Assembly: GCF_002078875.1 (NCBI RefSeq) | Contig: NC_034410.1 | Coordinates: 82,119,367-82,183,366 of the forward strand | From: Numida meleagris | Lineage: Eukaryota; Chordata; Aves; Galliformes; Numididae | DNA length: 64,000 bases | Reading direction: 5' to 3' | Part shown: positions 39,324-52,700 of the stretch, in pieces | Layout of the letters: each line of letters begins with the position of its first letter | Position numbering within the stretch: position 1 is the first letter of the stretch | Program-made: the position numbers and the translations under genes | Notes under the pieces: model-generated | What the model saw: the letters and a program-made list of their open reading frames with translations, nothing else | The model's database searches: none | What the model was told of the DNA's origin: nothing

Positions 39324-39774
39324 ATCATAGAATCATAGAATGGCCTGGGTTGAAAAGGACCTCAAAGATCATCAAGTTTCAACCCCCCTGCTGAGTGCAG
39401 GGTCGCCAACCACTAGACCAGGCTGCCCAGAGCCACATCCAGCATGACCTTGAATACCTCCAGGGACGGGGCATCCACAACCTCCTTGGGCAACCTGTTC
39501 CAGTGTGTCGCCACCCTCTGAGTGAAAAACTTCCTCCTAATATCTAACCTAAATCTCCTCTGTCTCAGTTTAAAACCATTCCTCCTTGTCCTATCGCTAT
39601 CCACCCTCATGAACAATTGTTCCCCCTCCTGTTTATATGCTCCCTTCAAGTATCGGAAGGCCACAATGAGGTCTCCCCGGAGCCTTCTCTTCTCCAAGCT
39701 AAACAAGCCCAGTTCCCTCAACCTTTCTTCATAGGAGAGGTGCTCCAGCCCTCTGATCATTTTGGTGGCCCTCC
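39324..39774 (-). mobile_element. CR1 LINE 3' fragment, well preserved
   Basis: The minus-oriented copy is about 451 bases. An uninterrupted ORF2 C-terminal frame at 39413-39760 encodes [20 protein letters not shown], then [14 protein letters not shown] and [19 protein letters not shown]. It is very similar to the CR1 inside the mariner element at 62381-63451, so it is probably the same young subfamily. Confidence 0.93.
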
Positions 39775-42700
39775 AAAAAGTGATGCAAAAGGCATCACTT
39801 GTTCAGACTATGTGGCCTCCTCCCCTTTATCAACCAAAAAACTGGTTCTCCTCCAAGCAAATACTTCACATGGAAGCACGTTTAACCACATATCCAGAAA
39901 AAAAATAGGAACAGAAACTCCCACTTGACTATTAAATCTGTTCAACCATCAAAGGAAACACTTCAGGCAGTAGTTTGTGATCTTCCAAATGAAGCCATCC
40001 ATCCAAGCTATTGCAAGCCAGGTGTCTGCCTTGGGATGAGGCAAAGGTGGACTGCTGCATGGTGGCAGGAGGAAAGGAACTTGTGGGCAGGCCATTTCCA
40101 ACACAGTACAGAGCAGATGAGGGTAGCGAACTGACAGAGCTGCACAAGCCTCTCCAGCTACTGTTCCCCACAGAGTAAAAAATCCCTTCTCAATTTACAA
40201 AGGGGTCAAGTGGGGCCTGTGGGGAACCTGAGGAAAACAATGGATTAAGCGATGTCGGTGTTGACTGCACTCAAACAGCCTCTTCAGTTTCCACGGGAAT
40301 GGAGTTCAGAGATCCAGTTGGACTGAAGCTTCAGGAGACTGCAGCATATCTTAGGGGACTGGTCTTGACACATTCAAGAGATTCAGCAGGCAAGCCATTA
40401 GCTGGAAACAAAACAGGCTTTGGCGGCCTGGTGTTTTGCAAAACCCCTGAATCAGACAAAGATATTACAATTTCCTCCAAGAGGTGTTTCAGCACTGTGG
40501 CACGGGACTAAAATGCACTTTTTCAGGGCAAGAAAACCACATAGAAAAATAGAAATGGGATACAATGCCTCCTAGCAGCTCAAAACCATGAAAAGGAGCC
40601 ATAACAATGAAGCATTTCATCTCACCAGGGAATTGGCACTGACTGCATCCTATGCACAGGGCAAGACAGGCAGGGCTAAGCACGCCTGCAACAGGAAACA
40701 CAGAGGTAAACTGGCCTCGAGCGATAGAGAGCCCGCACTCCTGCTGTGGGATGAACCCCAGTATTAAGTGGCTGAGCTCGTTTAGTGTTTTGTCCAAACT
40801 ACTTCACAGAAATACGCACATATGCACAATCCGCAATTAAATAATTCTTTGCTTTTTCTTTTAGTCATTCACATTCAAGATCACACACACAAAAAAATCT
40901 AAGCCAGATCAGAAGAATGATTGGCCATGACTACAAAGGGCAATTTTGAGAACTAGTACATTCAAAACAGGCCATAAATATGGTTAGTACAGAATCAGTT
41001 CCTGCGGTTTTCAGCATCTGGGAAGGAGAAAATTTTCGGTTTTAAGATCTGTCTCTAGTTCATTCACCATATTAGTACAGCAACATCTGAATGGAATTAC
41101 ATGTGCAACTTGATCTCACTGTCTCAAGAATACTTTTTTTTTTTTTTTAATCTAATTTTATTTCATATGGGGAGAGATTCTCTACCCCGGTAATGGAAAT
41201 GACACTTTCCATTCCCATCATCTCCCTGACTGAAAAGACTACAGGAGACGTTGCAAGGAGTTCATCAGCATTCAACAGGCCATTAGTTACCATGTCACAG
41301 CAATTACCTGCAGTGACAGCTGTTACATCTGAGATCCTAGCATATTTGCCATCAGAACTGCTCATTTGCACAGTGTCCGTTTAATGGCACAGGTCTGATT
41401 ACCATTTCGCTAATCTATTACGTGGTTAGCTACTTGAAAACATTTTCAGACCAAAAAGATCCATTAGAGACTCACATGCTCCCATTAATCAATTCGTGAA
41501 CATCAAAACCATGACAGAAAACAGCAGCCAGAAAATTCCTCCTGTTTTCACAGAATTTGAAATGAGATCTCTGCTGTGAAACAATCCAGATCTCCTCATT
41601 ACGCAGCCAAGGCAACTACAAAACTTGTCCTCAAATTATTTGGTTTGAATATTCCCAGTTCTGAAGTCGCCACACCAGTGAAGATTGGGCTTCTTTCCCA
41701 CTTCCTATGGGCTCGACACAAACCCAACAGTTTTTCTTGGACCACTTCACAGCATAGGTGCTTTCCTTTGCCAAAACTGAGATTGTAGGAAAGGCTTATT
41801 TCTAGAGTTCAGAGGAAGTAATGGTGAAGTCTCTTAAAAGGAAAACACTGGTTAATCTTCCTTCTATCAGCAGTTCATCTCCAGTAATGCAAGCTATCCA
41901 TGGCCAAATGGTTCTAGTCCCAGCATCAGCAAAGTGACATAGCAGAGAATATCTGAACAGTAAAGATTCATAAATAACAGAAGCAAGAATTCAGGCTAGA
42001 TTTGAAGTTAAAGCTGAATTCTTACAATCAAAGAGACAAGGAAACCAGTACAGATACTTTCAAAGGCAGGTTACTGTCTGTACCCTGAACAGATGCTATT
42101 GCAATTACTTGGTTTATTGTCAGAAATAGCAGCTTGCTTTCATCTCAGAGGTTGGTTTTGATATGGACTAGCATCGCCCGGCTGAATGGCTCAGCATGAG
42201 CTCAGCATGGTAGGGATCAGTTGACATGGCATGAAATGTAAGCAGAATGCTACAATTGCGTTCTCTAAGATTAAAAAGTGAGTAGTGCAGTGAGTTAGTT
42301 TTTATCTCAACATCTTCAGTCTCAAGATAATTTTCTAACTATTTATGCTGCCTCATTTTCCTACATTAAAACTCATTTGTTAAACAAAGAAAATACTATT
42401 TTGCTATTCAAAGCACTGTACACCACGTGTACCACCTTCACAGAACATCGCAGCAGAGTTTGGTCAAACAGCTCTCAATTATCAGTGTTTAAGGGTCAGA
42501 CACGCAACTGGCAACAATTTGCTTTAAGATGCTTGTAAGGAACTCCATTACAGACCTGAAAGCAAATGGCATTCTGATGCTGATCATTTTAACCTGACCC
42601 TAAATCCCTAGTATTACAATAGAGTTCAAACAAGATACAAGGTGTTAAAGCTCTTAAAATCTATTCTGTGCCTAATCACAATTTCCAGCATGTTTTCACT

Positions 42701-45443
42701 GCATTAACAATTCTTCCATGCTCTCAAAATTACTGAAAGTTTAATAACGATTTCCCAGTCTTTTGAAGGATACTTGTCTCTTCTTAACTGGAACAGGAAA
42801 TACAGCGTAAGAAATCTGCCCTGCCAAGGGTTTGCTCATCTCTCTGAATGTGTTACATTACTTCAACAAACAGAGCAATGAAGACAGATTCTGCAGAGAG
42901 AGAATTAGAAGGATCACCTTACTTTGCAGCTAACTTGGAACACAGAGATTCTCCCTTCCGTTAACAGTACGTCTCCGATTATATCCACTGCAGTTACGAT
43001 ACGGAAAGTTAAGCTCTTTTGTACATTACCACCATAAAAATAAAGCCACTAAAATACAACTTAATTTCATACTGAAAAAAGCTAGCAGAGTAGTTATCCA
43101 AAGGTCATACCATAATGTGTAATACAGTTCAATTCAGTTAAAAGGCACTGGTGTTTCTCAATAAAAGTCTTCGCACAGCCAAATGAGGAAAAGATGAAGA
43201 CCAGAACACTACCTTTAGAGCAGACACAGGAAATCTACGCTAAACACACTGAAGGCAGTACGAAAGAAGAGTTTACTGATTCTCTCCAAAATACAGCTAC
43301 TTATCTTTTCACTTATCCTGCATCCATTTGCTGTCGGTGTCAAATAGGACATCCACCTTCTGTTTTACCTCCTACATCTGATCTGAACAAAGCAGCTGTA
43401 AGTGCAGAGTCTCCAGAGCCCAGAAATTATTCATATCCCTAATAACACAAATACACTACACACTATGAAAGAATAGAATGCTATTTTTCATAGCAGGTTG
43501 AATACAATAGTTACAGAGATTCTAAAAATTCCCGAAGACTTTACATATGATCCCTCCTCTCATACTAAAGGAATTAAGTATTTAGAGTCCACTAATACTC
43601 CCATTTCCAGGACATAAAAATATGATGCCTGGCAGTGGAAGACCACCACTGGGAGACCACAGGTAAAGAGAGACACCAGGCTCACCATCAGCAGCAAGCT
43701 CCACAGACAGAGGCTGCAACCACAGGATAAGAAAAGCAAGAAGAAAACGAGGTGGGGAAGCTAACCTAAGATGCTTAATGCCACAGCATATTTGAAACGC
43801 ACTACTAAAGGGACAGTGATTCTTTATAGAAGCCAGGCACTGTCTCCCACCACTGTCTCAGGCGGTGAGACTGGCAAGCTAAGCCCAGCCAACCACCCAT
43901 CAAGTAGCCCCAGTCAGCCCCACCATGGGACCGGGGGAGTGAAGGGTTTTGAACCAAGCATCCAGAGGCTGCAGATTCTCTCCAGTCTGATGCTTCTCCC
44001 CTCAGTGTTCAGCAGGGAACAATCAGTAAGGTATGGGCTGTAAATCACGATAAGTATTTCGGTTTTCCAAACCTGATACCTTGACATAGGTGTTTTAATT
44101 GTGCAATCATTTTTATCATAGTATTACTAAACGATGCATGATCTGCTGAATACAGGTCAAAATCCATCAAAGTTATGGATTAAAAAATTACAAACCATGG
44201 CAATTACATTTTCTTAACAGGGTAGGTATCACAGAAGTGATCATAAGAATTAAAAATATAAACTGAAAGTGTATTCGTTCTAATGTGTTCAGTGATGAGT
44301 CATGTAAGGTCCAAAGCACTAAATTAAGAAATTTTAAAAGCATACCGGATGTGCACACTGCACTTCTGATTTTCCTATTTCTCACTCCATGAAAGCTCAG
44401 TCGATCTGAATTAAAACCTCTTTTCTGGCAATGTTTTTAAAGGGATGTAATTCTGAGTTTGGGAAAATGTTTCTGAATGACCACATAACCTCATTTTTAA
44501 TCTCCTGCATGTTCTTCCGCCATGCTCTGCTCAAAGCTTCTTTGCTAAGATAAAGCAAAACTGAAATCCAAAACATCATGCACCGATGCAGCATCAGACT
44601 GCAAGCAGTCAGTATCACAGTGGGCTAATAACCAGTCTGAGGTGAACATAAACTGTACTTCAGAAACAGTATAAAGACACGAGGGACCGCAGACAATCCA
44701 TGGAGCAAGAAAGTGTGCCAGTTGTAACTGATGACACTGTCGCCATCCCAACCTCTTCACCAGCCATACCAAAGGGAAAAAAGTTTCCATATACCCATCA
44801 AGACAGACTTTTGGGTTTAGTCTTCGGTCACACAGCAATACTTTCCTAATAACTGTACCACGCAATTACTTTCATTAATCCACTTCTACCTCATCAGATT
44901 TGGAGCTTTCCAGAAGAGGGGTCTATGAAAGATGCCCGTATTTAAACACAACTCCGCATCATCTCATCCTATGGACTTTAAATAGCAGTATAACACAGCA
45001 GTTTCTTCTTTAAAATTTTCCCATGGTGCACATGAAAACTCTTGTGTACTACTGCAGAAATAATGGAGATAACACTGCCTAAAGCAGTTTGGAGCAGCAA
45101 ATATAGAACGGCAGCAACAGTCAAATATAATTCCACACAACTTTTGCAGGAGTCTAGATTTAATTCGCTTTACAGGACAGTTGGCCAAACAATGACATTT
45201 ATCATAAAAATATCCTCTCCATTAAGTAAATCTCATTTTTCTTTCCAAAAGAAAATTCAACATATAGCCTGAGCATTCAGTAGCTCATTTTCATGATCAG
45301 CCCACACAGATTTTTCTTAACAGAACAAACCAATTCAGTTTAAAAAAGAAAAAGAAAAAAGCAGACCCATGTAATGACACAGTCATATTGCTTTTGGCTA
45401 TGTTAACTTTAAACCATACCAATTTAGCTATCTTTCTTTAGGT
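39775..45443. other. Transposon-free stretch downstream of GALNT1
   Basis: About 5.7 kb without a recognised repeat other than the poly-T at 41133-41149. Part of it may belong to a longer GALNT1 3' UTR. No other gene was recognised. Confidence 0.5.
41133..41149. repeat. Poly-T tract
   Basis: A run of about 17 T in otherwise unremarkable sequence. Confidence 0.85.
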
Positions 45444-46438
45444 TTTATTAGAAAAAAAGCAGCAGATCAACATTACAATTCAGAATCTAATCTAAATATG
45501 CACTTGACAATGGAGCACATCTGAATATGGAGTGAAAAAGGATTCCAGAAAACCTTCAGTTTTGCCAATCTTCTGCTACGCACACCATGTATCTTTTCTT
45601 CTGGCTTTCTGATGACCGAAATCAAACAGGGAACAAAAGATTTACTGCTATGAAAAAAAAAACGTAGTACAGTAGTATGAGTTCTGGGTGCTAAGCATAT
45701 TCCATCAAGTTAACTTAAGGACTTCAAAATGTACTTAAAATCTTCTGTTTGGCCATGAAAGTCCATGAAAGCTGACTGACCCAAATACAAACTGAAATGT
45801 CAGGTCTGGACAAAAAAAAAAGTTAGACAGCATGTTAACCTCCAGTTTTCAGACAGTAATAAAAAGATACAATTCCAACAGCCAAGAAATGAAAATAAAA
45901 ATGTTGATCTGACATTCAAGAGCTAAGTTTATTCTTATGCTCATTTTGTTTGCGCCCAAAATAATTTTAGATCCACCAGGGAAAAAAGAAGTATTTATGG
46001 ACTATCACACAATTGAAAAAAGAGAATTGCGTTTTGACTTGGTTATCATCCCCCCACTGAGGTATAAAATCTACATATAAATTTGATACTTCACTATAAC
46101 AAATTGTACTTTTCATAGTTCTGATTTAGTTTCCATTCAACCCTGTTTTCTCTTTTTTTTTCCTTAAACCACAGAATTCTTATTTCATGTTATTGAATCC
46201 ATTTCCCAGCTCTCTGTTTTATTTGTGGATCTGTATTTAGTAGTCTGGTTACCACTGCTAACCAGGAAAAAAAGTCTTGGAACTTTCTTCATTACAACAG
46301 CACTTTCAGCAGAGGTTACTGATGTGCAAGCAAACTACAACGATATGCAGCTCCTCAGAAAGAATATTTCATTGATTATGTTTCCACTGTCCAAATGTTC
46401 TCTACATGATTTGCTGGAAGAAACTCTTTCAAAAATCT

Positions 46439-46446
46439 TGTAAACA
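46439..46446 (-). promoter_or_regulatory. Predicted miR-30 seed site in GALNT1 3' UTR
   Basis: On the transcript strand the octamer reads TGTTTACA, a full 8mer match to the miR-30 family seed. Pairing extends two more bases (GATGTTTACA). The site lies about 205 bases after the stop codon. Confidence 0.55.
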
Positions 46447-46611
46447 TCAGTGGGCGCAGTCTCACTAGTATGTGTGGTAGTTTCACATCCTTTTACAGGA
46501 AGGCTGGTTCACAGCTACAGAAAAGCTGCAGTTCTAGCAGGTGGCGAACTGTGGATTCTGCAGAGAAGTTTCCTTCTGTTGCTACTTAACAGTGTAGCCA
46601 AAATATTAGCC

Positions 46612-46618
46612 GAGGTAG
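46612..46618 (-). promoter_or_regulatory. Predicted let-7 seed site in GALNT1 3' UTR
   Basis: The transcript strand reads CTACCTC, a 7mer match to the let-7/miR-98 seed, about 33 bases after the stop codon. The next base is G rather than A, so it is not an 8mer. Confidence 0.35.
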
Positions 46619-46650
46619 CCCAGTCAATCCTTTATTTTCTTTAGAACCTC

Positions 46651-46797
46651 TCAGAATATTTCTGGAAGGGTGACGTTGCGAAGTAGCCACTGCTGAGAGC
46701 GGCTGCCATTGCAGTCTCTGATGCTGGGTACCTGGCTGTCTTCTTCGGTGGCTTTGTCCAGGCACTGATTACTGTTCACATGCAGCAGGGTTAATTT
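46651..46797 (-). CDS. GALNT1: GALNT1 terminal coding exon: lectin gamma repeat and stop
   Basis: The exon has 48 codons plus a TGA stop at 46651-46653. It encodes [15 protein letters not shown] through LPEIF. It holds the gamma lectin repeat (QCLD, Asp equivalent to D525), the terminal QQW motif, and an NVT glycosylation sequon four residues before the PEIF end. The acceptor is TTTGTCTTCCAG, immediately upstream of AAATTAACC. Confidence 0.96.
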   Translation of the reverse strand, partial: KLTLLHVNSNQCLDKATEEDSQVPSIRDCNGSRSQQWLLRNVTLPEIF

Positions 46798-49700
46798 CTG
46801 GAAGACAAAAAGAAATGAGTTGTACAAAATCACCAGGCAAAATAAGGAATGTTTAATATCTGTTGTAATTCTTCCATAAGTAAACAGGAGCTAGACAAGA
46901 TCTCCCTTGCTTACTAACTCCAGAACCCAATTCTAATGAACGCCTATGCATGTCATTCTACGTTGTAGGTACCAAACACATTACGTTTCATGAAAATGAG
47001 AACAGCCTGAACTTTTAAAATTACATTCATTATCAAGCAATTTCCACCATTCTTTAAATAAGACTGTACTGCTGGGAGTTTTCAAGGAGTTAGAAGCTCT
47101 ATTCTGATACAACGTACAGTCTTCATTATTAGTTATAACAGTAGTTTTCACAAGATCAAAACAAACACATTGAATTCTTCTTTCTCAGCCAGGGACACAA
47201 AACTAACCTTATATTATGTCCTTCTCAAAAATATGCTTAACTATAAATACATACATATGTACAAAATACATAGAAAGATGCATGTATATCTTTCCAGTAT
47301 TTATTAAACATAGTTAAGCAATCTTTCATACAGTACTCCATCTAACTCAGTATTGCCCTTAGAGAAAAGTGGAAGACTTCAGAAGTTGCATTTCCTGCCA
47401 CTGTACTACAGATACTCACTGGTGCATCAGCCTGTCTACAGTGCTGACTAGCATTAGCATCAGGTCTACGTTTCTCTCTCAGCAGCACTCTCAGGACACT
47501 GGACTGACTGAAGAGCAGAACAGGCAGGCCATATGTACACAAGTAGCAAATTAAAAAAAAAAAACAAAAAACAATACAAAACAAAAAAACCACCACCACA
47601 CAGACAAAAGAAAAAAAAACAAGAAAACAAACCCTACACACAACCTGAGCACTTAACCCCTTTGCACTCACGCAGCAGCTGTAGAAGGAAGGAAGCTGGA
47701 ACACATTTAAGCAGACAGATGACTAACACAGCTTGCTTTTTTTTTTTTCCTACTAGACTTTAAGGGAAAGGGGCTCCTTATATATATATAAGGCATATAT
47801 AAACAGAGGCAGAAGGAAAAAGCTATGTATGAAGAAATCACCCAACTACACGAGCAAGTGCTCTTGCTATGTATTCACTACGTTATTTTTGTGCTTTGTT
47901 AGCCAGCTTTCAGTGACGTTTTGTAGATCATTTTACCAGTGGCTAGGGACAGGCATACGAGAAGTCTGTTTTACAGGCTGCAGCAATCACTGCAAGAAAG
48001 ACCACTTGCTTCCCTCAGCTAGAGCATAAAGATGTCTGCATGCTTTGAGGAATCTGACAACCCTTACTAGTGTTGTTTGGATCAAAAAGCTACTGCATAA
48101 ACTACAGAGAAGTGTTAAAAATCATTCCCTTCTTGAAATATGAAGGAAAACCAAACAAAAACCAACAAGCCACACTGACATGGAACTCCTGAAAATTGCT
48201 AGTGATCTTTTGTCTGGATACTAACTTGGTTACTTCATTTAAAAATAAATTAACAGATATTCATCTTTAAGCTATTTGATACTATCTGTAATGAGGCATT
48301 TAAAGATGCAACAAAAAAAAACAACAAAAGAAAAAAAAACAAGCACTTACCCTTTAACGAATCGCTGATTATTACATAAACATATTACTGCATAATATTA
48401 CTCAATATAGTTCCTTAAGTCGGGTAAAACTATGTTAAAAAAAGGAACAAATGACTTCCAAAATTTGAATTTAAGCATTTCAGTCAACATTTGTACTTGA
48501 TCACCATACTGTTTTCAGAGCTTGTGCATCAAATTAACAACCAATGGACAAGTGCACAATGGTTTCTAGATCTGGCAGTTCAACTTATGAATGTTAAAAT
48601 GAGTTTGCACAGTATGGAAGAGAAGATGATTAAAATAAAGCTGTCTGAAGCATCTCTAACTTAAAAACACTAAATGTAAATGTAAAACCTCTCATAATTT
48701 TGGATGCTGATTTTTTAATCACAACAGCATTTCCTTTTAACCTTGTGAGATCCCAGACACCAGGCGCTGGAATTGATGACAGGAAATAATTTCCGCTGTC
48801 TACGCGATCAGTAATAGACAATATTAAGGCAACCTCACCTTCACAAAATATTGCACTAACAGCTTTTCTTCAGAGGGTCTGGAAGCATGTTGAAAATATT
48901 CTTCTTTTTTTAAGACCTCCTCAAAAACTCATTAGGTAATTAATCAATGCAGGTACCACTCGATGAACTAAGGACAAGGGGAACATAATCCTCCTAACTT
49001 TGTTTCCTGTTTTGACTGTCAAACTGCAGTCCCACAAAGCAGTTTCTTGAAGTGTAGGCTCACGTAAAAACAGAAAGTTGTCTAATTTTAGCATCACAAG
49101 TTATTAGAAGACTTACCACTGGATCATATTCCCAAAGTTGATTTCCTTTTAGATGGTGGCACTTGAGCATTGTTACCGGGCCATTAAGTTTGGAGACATC
49201 TAGACACAAATCATCTGTTCGAATTTCTTTGTTGGCAGTATAGGAGAAAACCTAGACAGAAAAATAATGACAAACTGAAAAAAAACTACCAACACTCTAC
49301 TAAAGAATTCATGGGTATGGGACAGCATGGGGGTGGTGGTGGTAGGAGGGAGAAGGCAGGTGTGAGTGACAGGAAACATCTGTGCACTGATTCATTAATA
49401 CTCACTGAACTTTATTTTTCTTCAGCATGTACAGAAATAATTTTTTTAGGGGACAAATACAAACACTACGTGAATAAGTTCTTCAAAATGACATTTGCAA
49501 GTTGCAGGCTGTTTCCTACATAGGAACAGCACAATCCCCAAGTCAGGCAATCTTTGTATACTGGAAAAGACTTGATCAAGAATTATTAACAAAGCAAATA
49601 AAAAATGAATGTAAGAAAGTTTCAGAATTGGCACTCAAGCACACTGAAAACAACATTTCAGGTGGAGGAAGACTTCTTTATTTTGTTTCTGTTTAACTAA

Positions 49701-52700
49701 CAATGCCAACCAACAAGTCTAACCAGGAGATGGTTTCAGAGAACCTACAGGAGGGGAAGTGTGGCTTACAGCAGTCTCCTCCCCTCATTTCATTTTTTAC
49801 TTTGAAGTTTATCTACATCATGTTGCAATCGGTCCTCAAAAAAACCAACAAGTGAGGAATCATCAGCATATCTTCTCATGCATTCCCTCTTAAGGGCAGC
49901 ATTTTCAAGGTTTCAAACAATGTACAGCTTACATACAATCTAATGACTGTTACTGAAAAAATGTCCTGACGAGTAGAGTTTAAAATAAATCAATTCATTA
50001 CTATTGTTTAAAAAGTCACCTGATTTCCACCCATTCCGTGGCAGTTAAAGATTCCAACTTTCTCATTTTCTTTTCTTGCCATGTTATCCAGACATTGATT
50101 TGTTTCTACGTTTCTTATCTGGGAGTGAAAAAGAGCACATAACAAAGGGCTGTTATTTTTAAGAAAGAACTAGGCCCGTATCAAACCACACTGACACCAG
50201 TTTTCTCTGCTATACACCTACAGGTTATCTGCATGAATTGTAAAATGTATGAATGGTACTACAGTGAGAAAACATTAACCATGACTCAGACTCCCAGGCA
50301 AATGTTCAAGCTGCTTTGTTACAGAGTCACGTTTCTTTGCTTTCTCTTGGGGATCTTCCCACCTTGAGAACCCTTTTTTTTCCCTCAATGGCTCAGCTAC
50401 AATGGAATGGACTCAATTCCACCTCCAGCCCAAAACTGCCAAAAGTTTCAAAGCACTCTCCTAGGCACAGTGGGTTTAATTCCATTAAGTCACAGGAGAC
50501 AAAGTTCAATTTCTTCAATTCTTGAAATACAGCCTTAATCCCTGTATTACTATATAGCAAATACAATGAATAGTAGTCTGGTGATATCCAGATAGCAGCA
50601 TGAACATCTGCTCCTTTTTATTAAATATGTTTTTCTTGTACAATTACAGTATAAAATTACTCTACAAGAGGTGCAATATTTGGCTCAACATGGCTTGTAG
50701 GGGGAAGTATGTGCCTGCTTATTTAGGACAACATCATCTGTGCTACCTCTACTGTCATTTAAACTAAAGAAAAACATAGAGAAATGCCCAGCAAAGCTTA
50801 AGAATAGCATTTCTAGTCACTGAAGAGGATTCTGAAGGTAAAGTTCAGAGTATTTATTTATTTATTTATTTAGCCAAGTCTTTGTTCAACTTGCTCTAGT
50901 TTTTTAAGCAAAACACTGCTTTACACAAAGAACTCTGTGCATGAAGCTAACTTTAACTATGTATTTCTGAATGAATATTTCTAAAGGCCTTTTCTGTGAA
51001 ATTTAGTACTGTAATAAAAAAGTGAAAACATTTCAATTAACACAGCATACAACAAAGTATGCTTTTTTGCTTCACTGAGGTGACAGAGGCATCACTTTTC
51101 AGATGATGGGAATATACGTGCAAGTTACCTGAACTCTGCTGGAGGTTAACGTGTAGCTCAGACAGAAACAACTTACTGCCCAACTTAGTTTATACATGGT
51201 AGGCAAGTATGCCAGATAAAAATCTTACCTCCCCCAAAGAAAAGTAATGGCGTGGAATTTGGGAATCGGGATAAACGTTCTCCAGGTACCAGGAGAAAGG
51301 CTTACACTGAAGCTTGCGTCTCAATCCAAGTCGTGATGATATGTCCCCATAGTCAACTTTAGTAACTCCTTGAGGTTAAAAAAACAAGTTGCATTTAATG
51401 GTTACTAGTAAATTGTACATAGCTTCATCTAATACAAAATTGATTAGGATAATACACTGTGTGAAAGACTTTCTAAGAAATCATCTCTACATAAAGAAAA
51501 AACCTTTTTTTAAACATAGCACTTTCTTATACTTATCACAGAAGACAAGTTAATCACTATCTGTGACTTTTTTCTCCCAGTAATTACACAGAAGGTGGAA
51601 TCACTTCATCTGTATTATGCATGACAATTTCTTACCTGTGGTTTGTGGAAAAATTTGAAGGCTACAGCTTACTAAGTTATCAGAGAAAAAAAGGCTGAAA
51701 CTTATAGTCACTAATGCCATTCTATCCCCATTATCAACTGGGGTGCATATCTCTGTAGCATAACATAGCAATTTCCTTCTGCAAAGCAAGGAGAATTGCA
51801 TTTCAATTTAATATTGTAAGCCAGGTACCACCTGCTGGACTCGTCATCATTCATCTAAACACATAAAGAAATAGAATGCAGCCTTCATACGGAGAACTAA
51901 GCCCTTAACAATTCCGTATTTGTTCAATAAAAAAGCAGCAGTTGCAGGAATTGTGTTCACCATTAGGCCTGCTATTAATTTTTGTAGTATTTTGCCTGTC
52001 TTTATTCTCTTTTGTCCCTTGTTTATCGAAGTGCTCCATTCTTCTCATATCTTCCTAACCCTTTATGGTAGTTTTAATTCCTTCTGAAAACTAAGTCGTC
52101 CAAATCCCATCTGAAAGTGGAATGAGGAAGGTATGCATGTCAATAAGTATTTTTTTACTTCATCAGAATTAAGCACCATTGTTATCAACATTTCAATAAT
52201 ATTAATTAAAGTTGGAATAATTTCCAGCTATTTCCCTTTGTATTTTACACACTACACTCCAGCTACACAGGCCAAAATGATACATTACCAAATATGTTAT
52301 AAAAAAGTACCATCCACAGACCACAAATACAGCTCAGTTGACCACTATGCCTAAAGACCTCCTCCAGTTACAAATATTTTTCAGAAATCTCTGCACTTAG
52401 AGGACACTAAGTTACCTCAAGAACGTCAGACCTTTTGAAACTAAGTTTGAGATATTTTGCAGTTGATATATCATGTTATTAAATCGACCTGCCAGCAGAT
52501 GGTGTATTTCTACTCAATTAAGACAGACACCTGCATAATTTCAGCTGCTTGTAAACATCCGTAAAAACATTTGTAATTTCAGTATTCTAGAAACAGGAAA
52601 ATGCTAAGTCAGGATCACTTAATTGAAAACTTCAGAGAAAACCTTTTTAACTTTTGAGAAAACATTCTCAAGAACTACAGTAATAAGGAGAAAAAATGAG

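Larger units (their letters stand above)
45444..46650 (-). other. GALNT1: GALNT1 3' untranslated region (extent uncertain)
   Basis: Transcription continues leftward from the stop codon. Minus-strand AATAAA poly(A) signal candidates lie at 46631-46636 (too close to the stop to be likely), 46218-46223, 45928-45933 and 45444-45449. No transposon interrupts this stretch. The left boundary given is the most distal of these candidates and is a guess. The real UTR could be shorter, or could extend toward 43,000. Confidence 0.45.
46798..49116 (-). other. GALNT1: GALNT1 intron (last)
   Basis: This intron is 2,319 bases with GTAAGT and CAG ends. It contains an A-rich AC-interspersed tract (47551-47631), a perfect TA-rich palindrome (47776-47793) and T/A runs. 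No exon or transposon was recognised. Confidence 0.85.

Noticed and set aside
46631..46636. AATAAA on the minus strand as the GALNT1 poly(A) signal
   Set aside because: It is only about 15 bases after the stop codon, too close to be a likely main site.
47776..47793. TA palindrome as a possible functional hairpin
   Set aside because: Simple TA repeat sequence in an intron; palindromy is expected for such repeats.
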